The notes beneath the pieces are model-generated. The model saw nothing but the letters and a program-made list of their open reading frames with translations, was not told the origin of the DNA and searched no databases. Below, in pieces: positions 1 through 6,233 of a stretch of 7,019 nucleotides of DNA (position 1 is its first letter; each line of letters opens with the position of its first letter). The translations under genes and the position numbers were made by a program. Source of the stretch: Adhaeribacter sp. (GTDB taxonomy: Bacteria > Bacteroidota > Bacteroidia > Cytophagales > Hymenobacteraceae). Location of the stretch: assembly GCA_028288395.1 (NCBI GenBank), contig JAQBNV010000162.1, positions 1-7,019 on the forward strand. The letters are read 5' to 3'.

Positions 1-1037
1 AAATTAAAAGAAATGGTGCGGGCCTCGCTAATGGTTTGGCTAACCAGGTTACGCAGTTCATCCAGGTTCTGCCGGGCAGTATCGGTGTCGGTTACCGAGT
101 CGCCTATTTTCTCGATGCCAAATTTAAGCGCCGTTAGCATCTGGCCCAGGCCGTCGTGAATCTCCAGGGCCACCCGTTTGCGTTCTTCTTCCTGGCCTTC
201 TATCAAATACGCCGACCGGCGTTTCTGTTCGTTTAGTTGCTGCCGGTATTTTTCGTCGGTGGCCTGCAGCAGGGCGGCCCGGGTTTCTTCTAAAGATATA
301 TTTACCCTAACCAGTTCATCGTTAATTTTCTGTGTCCGCTGCTCCGAAGCGATGAGCAACCCAATGGTACGCTGAATCTGCTGCACCGCCGGCCGGAATA
401 TAAATATACCCTCCAGGAGCAGAATGGCCAGGGTCGCCATTAAAAATATAACTTCGGTCTGTTGCGAGGCATTAACCCGCCGTTTTGCTTCGGCATCGTA
501 CTGAAAAACAATTTTGTCCATGCCCAACAGGTAAGGCCGTTCGTTTTTAAGAATAATCCGGATGCTGTTTGATATTAGAGGTGGTGCCGGGGCCGGATCG
601 GGATGACTATGATAATATTTACTTACGGCGGTGGCATTGGTGTAAATAGCCCGGAACTGCGGGGTAACCGCTGCAAACATGGCGCGGGTGGTATCGGTGT
701 TGTTTACCGGTGTCCGGATATAAGACAGATAACCGTTTTGCAAACCTGTGTCGCTTTTTTTCCATAAGGCCAGCGCTGCATCCAGGTCAGCCAGATAAGT
801 AGGTACATGCAGGCTGTCGTGGTGCCCGGCAAGCAATAAAACCGTTTTGCTTATTTTCTGGCTAAGCATGCGCTGCCGGCCGGCAATATTTACCACCCGC
901 GAGTCGCCGGATTGGCTTTCGAGCGAACGCTGTACCAAATATTGTCCGCCGACTGCTAGCAGCGCCACTGCCGAGAGAGCCAGCAAGTACAAGCGGGTAA
1001 TTTTTGGGGCAATATGCAGGTCAGCCAAGTGGTTCAT
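1..1037 (-). CDS. Sensor histidine kinase with PilJ/NarX-type sensor, 3' part cut off by window edge
   Basis: Reading from the ATG at 1037 towards position 1 gives 345 uninterrupted codons. Residues 14-35 form the first membrane segment. Residues 48-64 read VVNIAGRQRMLSQKISK, the P-box-like motif of the PilJ N-terminal domain found in NarX/NarQ-type sensors. A second membrane segment lies at about 195-215, followed by a helical, probably coiled-coil, linker to about 280. Residues 283-305 are a HisKA_3 H-box (EEERKRVALEIHDGLGQ), with His294 as the expected phosphorylated residue. The visible end (ARTISFN) is the usual HisKA_3 continuation, so the HATPase_c domain should follow outside the window. 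An in-frame TGA at 1047-1049 upstream makes 1037 the only good start; no Shine-Dalgarno is visible. By family knowledge such kinases work in the inner membrane and phosphorylate a NarL/FixJ-type DNA-binding response regulator. The ligand is unknown and need not be nitrate. No regulator is visible here. Confidence 0.93.
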   Translation of the reverse strand, partial: MNHLADLHIAPKITRLYLLALSAVALLAVGGQYLVQRSLESQSGDSRVVNIAGRQRMLSQKISKTVLLLAGHHDSLHVPTYLADLDAALALWKKSDTGLQNGYLSYIRTPVNNTDTTRAMFAAVTPQFRAIYTNATAVSKYYHSHPDPAPAPPLISNSIRIILKNERPYLLGMDKIVFQYDAEAKRRVNASQQTEVIFLMATLAILLLEGIFIFRPAVQQIQRTIGLLIASEQRTQKINDELVRVNISLEETRAALLQATDEKYRQQLNEQKRRSAYLIEGQEEERKRVALEIHDGLGQMLTALKFGIEKIGDSVTDTDTARQNLDELRNLVSQTISEARTISFN

Positions 1038-1422
1038 ACAAAAGATTCAAAATATTGCGGTTGGTAGCAATGGCTTTTTAGCTGGTAATTACAGCAACTG
1101 CCCTTGGGAACCCTAAAATATTCTTTACAAAGCATCTGTTTTTAACCTCTAAGATTATCACTTTCAAAGGATTTTATAAAACTTGATAAATAATATTTAT
1201 TTTGTAAAGTTACCTTATAATTTAAGTGATTTTTAGTTTTAAATATATTTTGTATGATTTTATAACCAAAAATGTAAGGGTGAATTGGTTAGTTAAGTAA
1301 TATTGTTCTAAATATGGTTAAAATACCAGGTGTTTGTTTTGGCTTTAAAGAATATTAATAAAGTGCTGTAGGGTAGACGAGTTGGTAATAAAGGGGGAAT
1401 AAAGTAGCACCTTAAAATGCAT
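1038..1422. other. AT-rich gene-free spacer upstream of the histidine kinase
   Basis: No credible coding frame is seen on either strand. The stretch is rich in short A/T runs and must hold the histidine kinase promoter on the minus strand, but I found no exact TAnnTTTG element there (nearest: TATTTTAG read on the minus strand, one mismatch). No tRNA, riboswitch or repeat array was recognised. Confidence 0.6.
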
Positions 1423-1457
1423 AAAAAAACCCTGGAAGAGCGGCAACTCTTCCAGGG
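1423..1457 (-). terminator. Rho-independent terminator for minus-strand transcription
   Basis: A perfect 11-bp stem, CCCTGGAAGAG (1430-1440) with CTCTTCCAGGG (1447-1457), closes a 6-nt loop. On the minus strand it is followed directly by seven T residues (1429-1423), the classic intrinsic terminator form. On the plus strand no T-tract follows, so it acts on transcripts coming from the right. No intact minus-strand gene ends just upstream of it. It may insulate the histidine kinase promoter or end an unrecognised RNA or a gene relic. Confidence 0.8.
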
Positions 1458-1502
1458 CAACAATTAAAGGTTCATTTTAAATTATTTCTAACTTAAAACT
1501 AT

Positions 1503-1660
1503 TCAATAAGTAAAATATGTTGCGCAATCAACTTTCCGCGACGCTAATACTAAGGAGGTTGCGTTGGATTTGCTTATGCACAACTTATGGTTGCGGGCTA
1601 GTGGCGTAGCCGTTTAGAATGCCACCCTCAACTGTGATTTTAAATACCCAAGAGGCAACC
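1503..1660. other. GC-richer non-coding island, possible dispersed repeat or gene relic
   Basis: This island stands out from the AT-rich spacer on both sides. It holds the perfect palindrome TTGCGCAA (1520-1527), a hairpin GGCTA-GTGGCG-TAGCC (1596-1611) and three copies of GTTGCG (1519, 1558, 1590). On the minus strand a 37-codon stretch from 1613 to a TGA at 1505-1503 is open but has no ATG; an adjoining frame is open for about 30 codons to the right. Neither matches a family I know. The minus-strand terminator at 1423-1457 lies just downstream. It could be the end of a mobile element, a structured RNA, or a decayed gene. Only its unusual composition and structure are seen; identity is unresolved. 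Confidence 0.35.
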
Positions 1661-1826
1661 ACCACATTTTCTTTTTTCCATCGACTCGTTTATTATTCTG
1701 TACGGGTATGAAGGCAGGCTGCGGCCGGTATCCACCGCATTCATTACCTGCTTTTTGGTATTACAATTCAGCTATTATTTTCTTTGGTCTTAAACCTGGC
1801 TTAAGTATAAGTATAAATTAAAACCT
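1661..1826. other. Gene-free spacer upstream of the sugar kinase
   Basis: Mixed-composition sequence becoming AT-rich towards the kinase. A 37-codon plus-strand frame starting at 1708 has no initiation signal and no recognisable product, so it is not called as a gene. Nothing else was recognised. Confidence 0.5.
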
Positions 1827-1834
1827 TATTTTTG
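1827..1834 (+). promoter_or_regulatory. Candidate Bacteroidota -7 promoter element of the sugar kinase
   Basis: TATTTTTG matches the TAnnTTTG -7 consensus of the Bacteroidota primary sigma factor exactly. It lies 41 nt before the kinase ATG, leaving a 5' leader of about 30-35 nt. No clear TTG -33 element is found at the usual 17-23 nt upstream, which lowers confidence. Confidence 0.45.
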
Positions 1835-1861
1835 CCTTGGTTAAATATCTGGAATTCTAAA

Positions 1862-1876
1862 TTTAAATTTATACAA
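1862..1876 (+). repeat. 15-bp direct repeat, left copy (abuts kinase start codon)
   Basis: TTTAAATTTATACAA occurs here, its last base being the A of the kinase ATG. The same 15-mer recurs at 2788-2802, four bases after the kinase stop codon. The 11-nt core TAAATTTATAC occurs a third time at 4767-4777, overlapping the stop codon of the secreted-protein gene. The repeat itself is certain; its meaning is not. Confidence 0.6.
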
Positions 1877-2784
1877 TGAGCTTATTAGTAATTGGGTCGG
1901 TAGCTTTCGATGCGCTGGAAACGCCTTTTGGTAAAACCGACAAAATCGTAGGTGGCGCGGCTTCCTATATTTCCTTGTCGTCGTCGTACTTCGTAAAGCC
2001 AGTAAACCTGGTAGCCGTAGTGGGTGGCGATTTTCCTAAGTCCGATATTGCTGGATTTCAGGAGCACGGCGTAGATACCACCGGTTTGCAGATAAAAGAA
2101 AACGAAAAGTCTTTTTTCTGGTCTGGCCGGTATTCCAACGACATGAACAGCCGGGAAACCCTGGTAACCGAGCTGAACGTGTTAGCCGATTTTGACCCGA
2201 TTATTCCCGAAGCGTACCAGAACTGCGAGTACCTGATGTTGGGTAACCTGGCCCCCCAGGTGCAGCGCACCGTAATCGAGCGGCTGCAAAACCGCCCCAA
2301 ACTGATTGTAATGGATACCATGAATTTCTGGATGGATATTGCTTACGATGAGTTAGTAAAGACAATTGCCCTGGTAGATGTGCTGTCGATTAACGACGAC
2401 GAAGCCCGGCAGTTATCAAATGAATATTCGCTGATAAAAGCGGCCCGCAAAATAATGGCCATGGGCCCTAAATACCTGATTATTAAAAAAGGCGAGCATG
2501 GCGCGCTGCTTTTTGGCCAGAACGAAATATTTTATGCCCCGGCCCTTCCCCTGGAAGATGTTTTTGACCCAACCGGTGCTGGCGATACTTTTGCCGGTGG
2601 TTTTATCGGGTATCTGGCCAAAGCAGGGGATCTAAGCTTTAACAACATGAAGACTGCCGTTATCCACGGTTCAGCTATGGCATCTTTCTGCGTCGAGAAA
2701 TTTGGTACCGAGCGATTGGTTAACTTAGGCCAGGCTGAAATAGATGCCCGGGTACAGATGTTTGCAGATTTGGTGCGTTTTTAA
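1876..2784 (+). CDS. PfkB/ribokinase-family sugar kinase
   Basis: The 302-residue product has the length and order of a complete PfkB (ribokinase-fold) carbohydrate kinase. It has an N-terminal strand LLVIGSVAFDAL, the substrate-side glycine motif VGGAASYISLSS at 25-36, and the C-terminal PfkB signature DPTGAGDTFAGGF at 231-243. Asp237 is the expected catalytic base and the GAGD turn is the anion hole. KKGEHGALLF at 204-213 fits the strand-loop before the ATP site. Such enzymes transfer the ATP gamma-phosphate to a hydroxymethyl group of a sugar or nucleoside in the cytoplasm. The substrate cannot be read from the sequence; no sugar transporter or aldolase adjoins it. The start is an ATG behind an AT-rich, Shine-Dalgarno-free leader, normal for this phylum. 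It appears monocistronic, with a candidate promoter at 1827 and a terminator just after the stop. All key motifs are intact. Confidence 0.95.
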   Translation: MSLLVIGSVAFDALETPFGKTDKIVGGAASYISLSSSYFVKPVNLVAVVGGDFPKSDIAGFQEHGVDTTGLQIKENEKSFFWSGRYSNDMNSRETLVTELNVLADFDPIIPEAYQNCEYLMLGNLAPQVQRTVIERLQNRPKLIVMDTMNFWMDIAYDELVKTIALVDVLSINDDEARQLSNEYSLIKAARKIMAMGPKYLIIKKGEHGALLFGQNEIFYAPALPLEDVFDPTGAGDTFAGGFIGYLAKAGDLSFNNMKTAVIHGSAMASFCVEKFGTERLVNLGQAEIDARVQMFADLVRF

Positions 2785-2787
2785 AGC

Positions 2788-2802
2788 TTTAAATTTATAC
2801 AA
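2788..2802 (+). repeat. 15-bp direct repeat, right copy (just after kinase stop)
   Basis: Exact second copy of TTTAAATTTATACAA (first at 1862-1876). Its last two bases are part of the A-tract of the terminator that follows. The two copies bracket the kinase coding sequence almost exactly. Confidence 0.6.
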
Positions 2803-2838
2803 AAAAGCCTGTCGGATATTTTCCGGCAGGCTTTTTTT
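2801..2838 (+). terminator. Rho-independent terminator after the sugar kinase
   Basis: A tract of six A residues, then stem AGCCTGTCGG pairing with CCGGCAGGCT (one G-T wobble), loop ATATTTT, then seven T residues. It starts 16 nt after the kinase stop codon. Because A- and T-tracts flank the stem on both sides it could also work on the minus strand. Confidence 0.9.
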
Positions 2839-3137
2839 ATTTTCTGGCAGTTGGTTTTAGTTGTTGGGGTAGGTATGTTAAAAATTTGTTCCTGAAGTTG
2901 CATGGTAACAACAATCTTTGGAATAGGATTATACCTAAAAACAGGTTTAAATGGAATAGGCTAAGGTTTTAAAAAATCTTTAAATAATTACAAATTAAGA
3001 TGAACTAAAATTTAGCTCATTCCATTTACTAACCAATAGCAGCAGACCCCGGAATTCTTAAGTAGAAATATTCCGTTGCAGGTGATTAAGCATAAGGTTT
3101 GCACCCGGAGAGAAAACTCTAAACCTAAATATACTTA
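2839..3137 (+). other. AT-rich spacer and presumed leader of the secreted-protein gene
   Basis: No coding frame is supported. Two near-matches to the -7 element are present, AATCTTTG at 2913-2920 (first base wrong) and TAAGGTTTG at 3093-3101 (one base too long), so the promoter cannot be placed firmly. A dyad-symmetric site lies at 3001-3019 and is listed separately. Confidence 0.5.
3001..3019. promoter_or_regulatory. Imperfect 19-bp palindrome, possible operator
   Basis: TGAACTAAAATTTAGCTCA is symmetric about its central base with 8 of 9 arm positions paired. It sits about 120 nt before the secreted-protein start, where a regulator could bind. The AT-rich core makes chance symmetry possible, and no regulator gene adjoins it. 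Confidence 0.3.
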
Positions 3138-4769
3138 ATGAAAACTGGTACATTTTTTCCTGAATCAAAGCTGTTTTCCTTTTTCTCTTTCCTGCTCTTT
3201 TGTTTATTGCCATTGCTGGCTCCGGCTCAATTAATTGGCAAATATGAATTCACCGGTGTTTCTACACTGGAAACCCAAAATAACTTTTCGGAAGTAACTA
3301 CCCAACCTTATTACGCTGTTTTTAGTCCATTTAAGAGAACAGTTGTACAATGGTGGCGCGGTGATAACGTTTATAACTCGCGGGAATGGGGTAAAACAAT
3401 TGCAGATGAGCGGTTTGTTGAATTTTCTGTTACAGCTAAAGCTGGTTACGCCTTATTGTTAACCTCCCTTAGTTTTGATAATTATCGCACCGAAACAGGC
3501 CCGGTTAACGTGCGAATTGCTCATAATGCGAACGGTGGCTTTAATGGAGCATCGTTTACTTTTTTACCTGCTATTTCGGATGTATCCAAAACTACCTGGG
3601 ATTTTGATGACATCGTTACACCCGTGGGTGGTTCTGTTACTTTCCGGATTTATGGTTATGACGCCAGTAGTTACCTGGGTGCCTTTCGGGTAGACAACGT
3701 AAGTTTATTTGGCAGCGCTATTCCCCAGGTGAAGGTGAATGAATTTCATTATGCCAATACCGCGGTTACCAAAACCGGATTTGTAGAAATTGCCGTTCCG
3801 AAGTATTTTACGGGTCTGAGTAATGTGCAAATGGCCTTGTATAATAGCACTGGTAATGTTTATAGTACTTTCTATTTAAGTAGTTTTAAATCCACTGACC
3901 TTGGTACTGATCCGGATGAGAAATTATATTACCTAGATATTCCGGCAGGGTTAGCGGAAGGACAGGGCGCCTTTTGTATTTATGCTGGGAATCATGTTAT
4001 TCAATTACTGTCTTATGGCGGTGCCTTTACGGCGATGTCAGGACCGGCAGCCGGTTTGAAAAGCCAGGATGTGAATATAACAGAAACAGCAGTAGACGGA
4101 CCGGAGAACTCACTTTATCTGGCCTTGAAGAATAATCCGCATTTTGCTCCGGGCACTTGGGGTAAAGGTGCTGATAACAGCAATACCAAAGGCCTCCCCA
4201 ACACCGAAAATGAGGTACTGCCGGTTGAACTTCTTTATTTCCGGGTTCAGGCAAACCCCAAAGAAGTTAGTTTAAATTGGGCTACCGCCACGGAAAAGAA
4301 CAACGAGCAGTTTGTGGTTGAAAGAAGCCACCGCGAAGTTGCTGATTTCCGGCCATTGGGCACCATCAAAGGGCATGGCAATACAACCACCCAGCAGCAA
4401 TATCAGTTTACAGACCGGAAACCAGTGCCCGGCACCAGTTACTATCGCTTAAAACAAATTGATGCGGATGGCACGATCTCGTATTCACCCACTATAGCCG
4501 TTAATGTTAAAATTGCCGAAGAGGTAGTTAGCCTTTATCCCAATCCGGCGGCCAGTTTACTTCATGTAAACCTGGGTAATAACAACGCTTACCAGGCTAT
4601 TGATCTAAAGATTATAAATACGATGGGTAAAGTTGTTTACCAGCAATCAGCCACTAACCTTGGCCGCAATATTCTAAGCGTTCCGGTTTCAGGCCTGCCA
4701 GCAGGTACCTATTATCTTATTCTGATAAAAGATGGTGCCCAGAAAAGCACTGCCTTTTTGAAAAGGTAA
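3138..4769 (+). CDS. Secreted T9SS cargo protein with lamin-tail-like domain
   Basis: The 543-residue product starts with a Sec signal peptide: Lys11, a hydrophobic core at 12-29, and probable cleavage after APA (28-30). Residues 32-193 form a beta-rich domain I do not recognise; its end (GAFRVDNVSLFG) resembles carbohydrate-binding or choice-of-anchor jelly-rolls. Residues 197-355 resemble a divergent lamin-tail domain: VKVNEFHYAN, FVEIAVP, LLSYGGAFTAMSGPAAGL. The common forms EFVEI and SYEG are altered here. Residues 361-456 (LPVELLYFRV, LNWATATEKNNEQFVVERS, YYRLKQIDADG) are the Fn3-like module often placed before the anchor. Residues 463-543 are a type A T9SS sorting domain: VSLYPNPA, INTMGKVV, GLPAGTYYLI, and terminal FLKR. 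The protein should cross the inner membrane by Sec and the outer membrane by T9SS, then be released or attached to the surface. No catalytic domain is visible, so an adhesive or binding role is inferred. It is transcribed alone, ending at the terminator at 4811. Confidence 0.9.
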   Translation: MKTGTFFPESKLFSFFSFLLFCLLPLLAPAQLIGKYEFTGVSTLETQNNFSEVTTQPYYAVFSPFKRTVVQWWRGDNVYNSREWGKTIADERFVEFSVTAKAGYALLLTSLSFDNYRTETGPVNVRIAHNANGGFNGASFTFLPAISDVSKTTWDFDDIVTPVGGSVTFRIYGYDASSYLGAFRVDNVSLFGSAIPQVKVNEFHYANTAVTKTGFVEIAVPKYFTGLSNVQMALYNSTGNVYSTFYLSSFKSTDLGTDPDEKLYYLDIPAGLAEGQGAFCIYAGNHVIQLLSYGGAFTAMSGPAAGLKSQDVNITETAVDGPENSLYLALKNNPHFAPGTWGKGADNSNTKGLPNTENEVLPVELLYFRVQANPKEVSLNWATATEKNNEQFVVERSHREVADFRPLGTIKGHGNTTTQQQYQFTDRKPVPGTSYYRLKQIDADGTISYSPTIAVNVKIAEEVVSLYPNPAASLLHVNLGNNNAYQAIDLKIINTMGKVVYQQSATNLGRNILSVPVSGLPAGTYYLILIKDGAQKSTAFLKR

Positions 4770-4810
4770 ATTTATACTTTCGTCATTTCTAAGTAGCCTG
4801 CTATTTTCGG

Positions 4811-4873
4811 AAACCGGGTAAAAACAAAAGCACGCTGGATAAGTGCTTTTGTTTTTACCCGGTTTTATTTTTT
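4811..4873 (+). terminator. Terminator with a 23-bp perfect stem
   Basis: Bases 4811-4833 pair perfectly with 4843-4865 around a 9-nt loop (GCTGGATAA), and the descending arm runs into TTTTATTTTTTC. The stem contains AAACCGGGTAAAAAC and its complement. The T-rich tail is on the plus strand, so it ends the secreted-protein transcript, 41 nt after its stop codon. The stem is longer than is usual for an intrinsic terminator. Confidence 0.88.
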
Positions 4874-5145
4874 CTTTAACCCGGCACCTGAAATTAATAG
4901 AAAAAGAATTAAAGAAGATCAATATTTAAAAGCTGGTCACCCACCCGCTTCGTGTTCCAGAATCTTTATATGATGATTAAAACAGGAGCCATTGTTGTTG
5001 GCTTTCGTCGTTAATTCCTTAATAAATATATTTTAAATAATTTATCCTTTATGCAACCGCTGCCGTATGTTCAAAATTGCTTCTGAATTTTAAGATTTAA
5101 GTATTTTTTGAGTTGTAATTACCACGATTATAAGGCTTAAAACAA
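4874..5145. other. AT-rich gene-free spacer before the nucleotidyltransferase
   Basis: No gene is supported on either strand. A 12-codon frame MQPLPYVQNCF-stop at 5051-5086 is notable only because its start lies in a 14-nt motif repeated at the next gene's start. No RNA gene was recognised. Confidence 0.5.
5040..5053 (+). repeat. 14-nt direct repeat, upstream copy with ATG
   Basis: ATTTATCCTTTATG is identical to the sequence ending in the nucleotidyltransferase start codon (5194-5207). Here the ATG opens only an 11-residue frame, MQPLPYVQNCF, stopping at 5086. It may be a leader peptide, a relic of a duplicated start region, or chance. Confidence 0.5.
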
Positions 5146-5173
5146 TTGTATATTCAAATATTAGTTAAATTCG
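5146..5173 (+). promoter_or_regulatory. Candidate Bacteroidota promoter of the nucleotidyltransferase operon
   Basis: A TTG at 5146-5148 and TAAATTCG at 5166-5173 are separated by 17 nt, fitting the phylum's -33 / -7 pattern (TTG, 17-23 nt, TAnnTTTG) with one mismatch in the -7 box. Transcription would begin near 5180, giving a leader of roughly 25 nt. If correct, the short frame at 5051 would lie outside this transcript. Confidence 0.5.
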
Positions 5174-5193
5174 CGCCATTCTTTTCGTTTCCT

Positions 5194-5207
5194 ATTTATC
5201 CTTTATG
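5194..5207 (+). repeat. 14-nt direct repeat, downstream copy at the nucleotidyltransferase start
   Basis: ATTTATCCTTTATG ends in the start codon at 5205-5207 and matches 5040-5053 exactly. The pyrimidine-rich TCCTTT replaces any Shine-Dalgarno sequence. Confidence 0.5.
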
Positions 5208-6155
5208 AGAATAAAAAAAGCAGTAATTACCGCCGCGGCCCGGGGCGAAAGACTTTATCCGGTTGCCGATACGGTGCAAAAGGCCATGTTGCCCGTGGTG
5301 GATATTGATGGTTTGCATAAACCCGTTATCCAGATAATTTGCGAAGAGGCTTTTGCCAGCGGCATCGAAGAAATATGCGTGGTTTGCGCGCCCGGCGATG
5401 GCCCCCGCTACCAGGAGGCTTTTGCTTCCCTGCGTGATAATCTGCTGAAATCTTATAAAGGCGTACAATGGACCCGCGAAGAAGCCGATAAAATTGATCA
5501 CTTAACCAGCCGCATCCAGTTTGTAGAACAAGCGGAGCCGCAAGGATACGGACATGCGGTTTACAGCGCCCGGACTTTTATAAACAACGAGCCGTTTCTG
5601 CTCCTACTGGGCGATTACCTGTACGTGAGTAATCTGCGGGGCAAACGTTGTGCGGCCCAATTAATAGAGAAGGCGGTGCAGGAAAACTGTTCGGTTTCGG
5701 CGGTTAATCCTACGATAGAGCACCAGATTACCCGTTACGGCACTTTAACCGGTAAACACTTGCCCAACCAGCCCGGCGTGTACCAGATAGATAAAATAAT
5801 TGAAAAGCCATCGTTGAGCGTGGCAGAACTGGAACTCCAAACCCCTGGTTTGCGCCTGGGTTATTACCTGTGTTTTTTTGGTATGCACGTTTTAATGCCG
5901 GCCGTATTCGACATCCTGGAAAAAGAAATTACCACCGGCAACGAGAATATTCAGCTAACCCCCGCCTTACAGGAAATGGCTTCTTCCGATAAATACCTGG
6001 CCCTGGAGGTAAAAGGTACCCGTTACGACCTGAGTAAAAAGTTTGGCATGTTGCAGGCCCAGGTGGCCCTGGGTTTAGCCGGGCAGGCCCACGACGAAAC
6101 CTTAACCACCTTGGTAGAGCTGCTGGCCGAAGCAAATCTCCGTCAACTGAACTAA
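5205..6155 (+). CDS. GalU-like sugar-1-phosphate nucleotidyltransferase with altered signature
   Basis: The 316-residue product aligns by eye over its whole length with the NTP_transferase fold of GalU-type UTP-glucose-1-phosphate uridylyltransferases (NTP + sugar-1-phosphate to NDP-sugar + PPi, cytoplasm). Matches in order: KKAVITAAARGERLYP at 4-19 with Lys26 in QKAMLPV; KPVIQIICEEA at 39-49; QAEPQGYGHAV at 109-119; LLLLGD at 132-137, Asp137 being the likely metal ligand; RYGT at 177-180; IIEKPS at 198-203; GNENIQLTPAL at 245-255; VKGTRYDLSKKFGML at 269-283. The usual AAGxGTR loop reads AAARGER here, and the usual DxG after the tyrosine reads DLS, so nucleotide or sugar choice may differ from GalU. 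Length is near the family norm of about 300. A promoter candidate lies at 5146; a GHMP-kinase-like gene follows after 78 nt with no terminator between. It could instead be an inactive or regulatory paralogue. The fold call is firm, the substrate is not. Confidence 0.85.
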   Translation: MRIKKAVITAAARGERLYPVADTVQKAMLPVVDIDGLHKPVIQIICEEAFASGIEEICVVCAPGDGPRYQEAFASLRDNLLKSYKGVQWTREEADKIDHLTSRIQFVEQAEPQGYGHAVYSARTFINNEPFLLLLGDYLYVSNLRGKRCAAQLIEKAVQENCSVSAVNPTIEHQITRYGTLTGKHLPNQPGVYQIDKIIEKPSLSVAELELQTPGLRLGYYLCFFGMHVLMPAVFDILEKEITTGNENIQLTPALQEMASSDKYLALEVKGTRYDLSKKFGMLQAQVALGLAGQAHDETLTTLVELLAEANLRQLN

Positions 6156-6233
6156 ATAAAATGGTGCCGCCAAAAGCAGTCTGCCAAGGAGCAGGGCTGC
6201 CTTTGCTTCGGCATGTTTAAGAAATAAGGCTGC

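Noticed and set aside
178..375. 65-codon plus-strand frame rich in Ser, Cys and Arg
   Set aside because: Lies wholly opposite the kinase linker and H-box; composition is typical of an antisense shadow.
847..1116. 89-codon plus-strand frame
   Set aside because: Mostly antisense to the histidine kinase, whose minus-strand frame has clear domains; the product has no recognisable features.
1632..1682. Short minus-strand frame MEKRKCGGCLLGI, with two Cys suggesting a metal-binding peptide or lipobox
   Set aside because: Only 13 codons; no length or context to support a real product.
1708..1821. Short plus-strand frame MKAGCGRYPP...
   Set aside because: 37 codons, no initiation signal, no motif, and it runs almost into the kinase promoter region.
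3093..3101. TAAGGTTTG as a -7 promoter element
   Set aside because: One base too long between TA and TTTG, and the nearest TTG is only 14 nt upstream.
4689..4922. 77-codon minus-strand frame across the secreted-protein end and its terminator
   Set aside because: It reads through the 23-bp terminator stem and the antisense of the T9SS sorting domain; no domain features.
5196..5501. 101-codon minus-strand frame
   Set aside because: Antisense to the well-supported nucleotidyltransferase and without a recognisable domain.
6191..6200. Small hairpin GCAG-GG-CTGC between the last two genes
   Set aside because: The stem is only 4 bp with a 2-nt loop and no T-tract follows, so it is not a terminator and does not argue against co-transcription.
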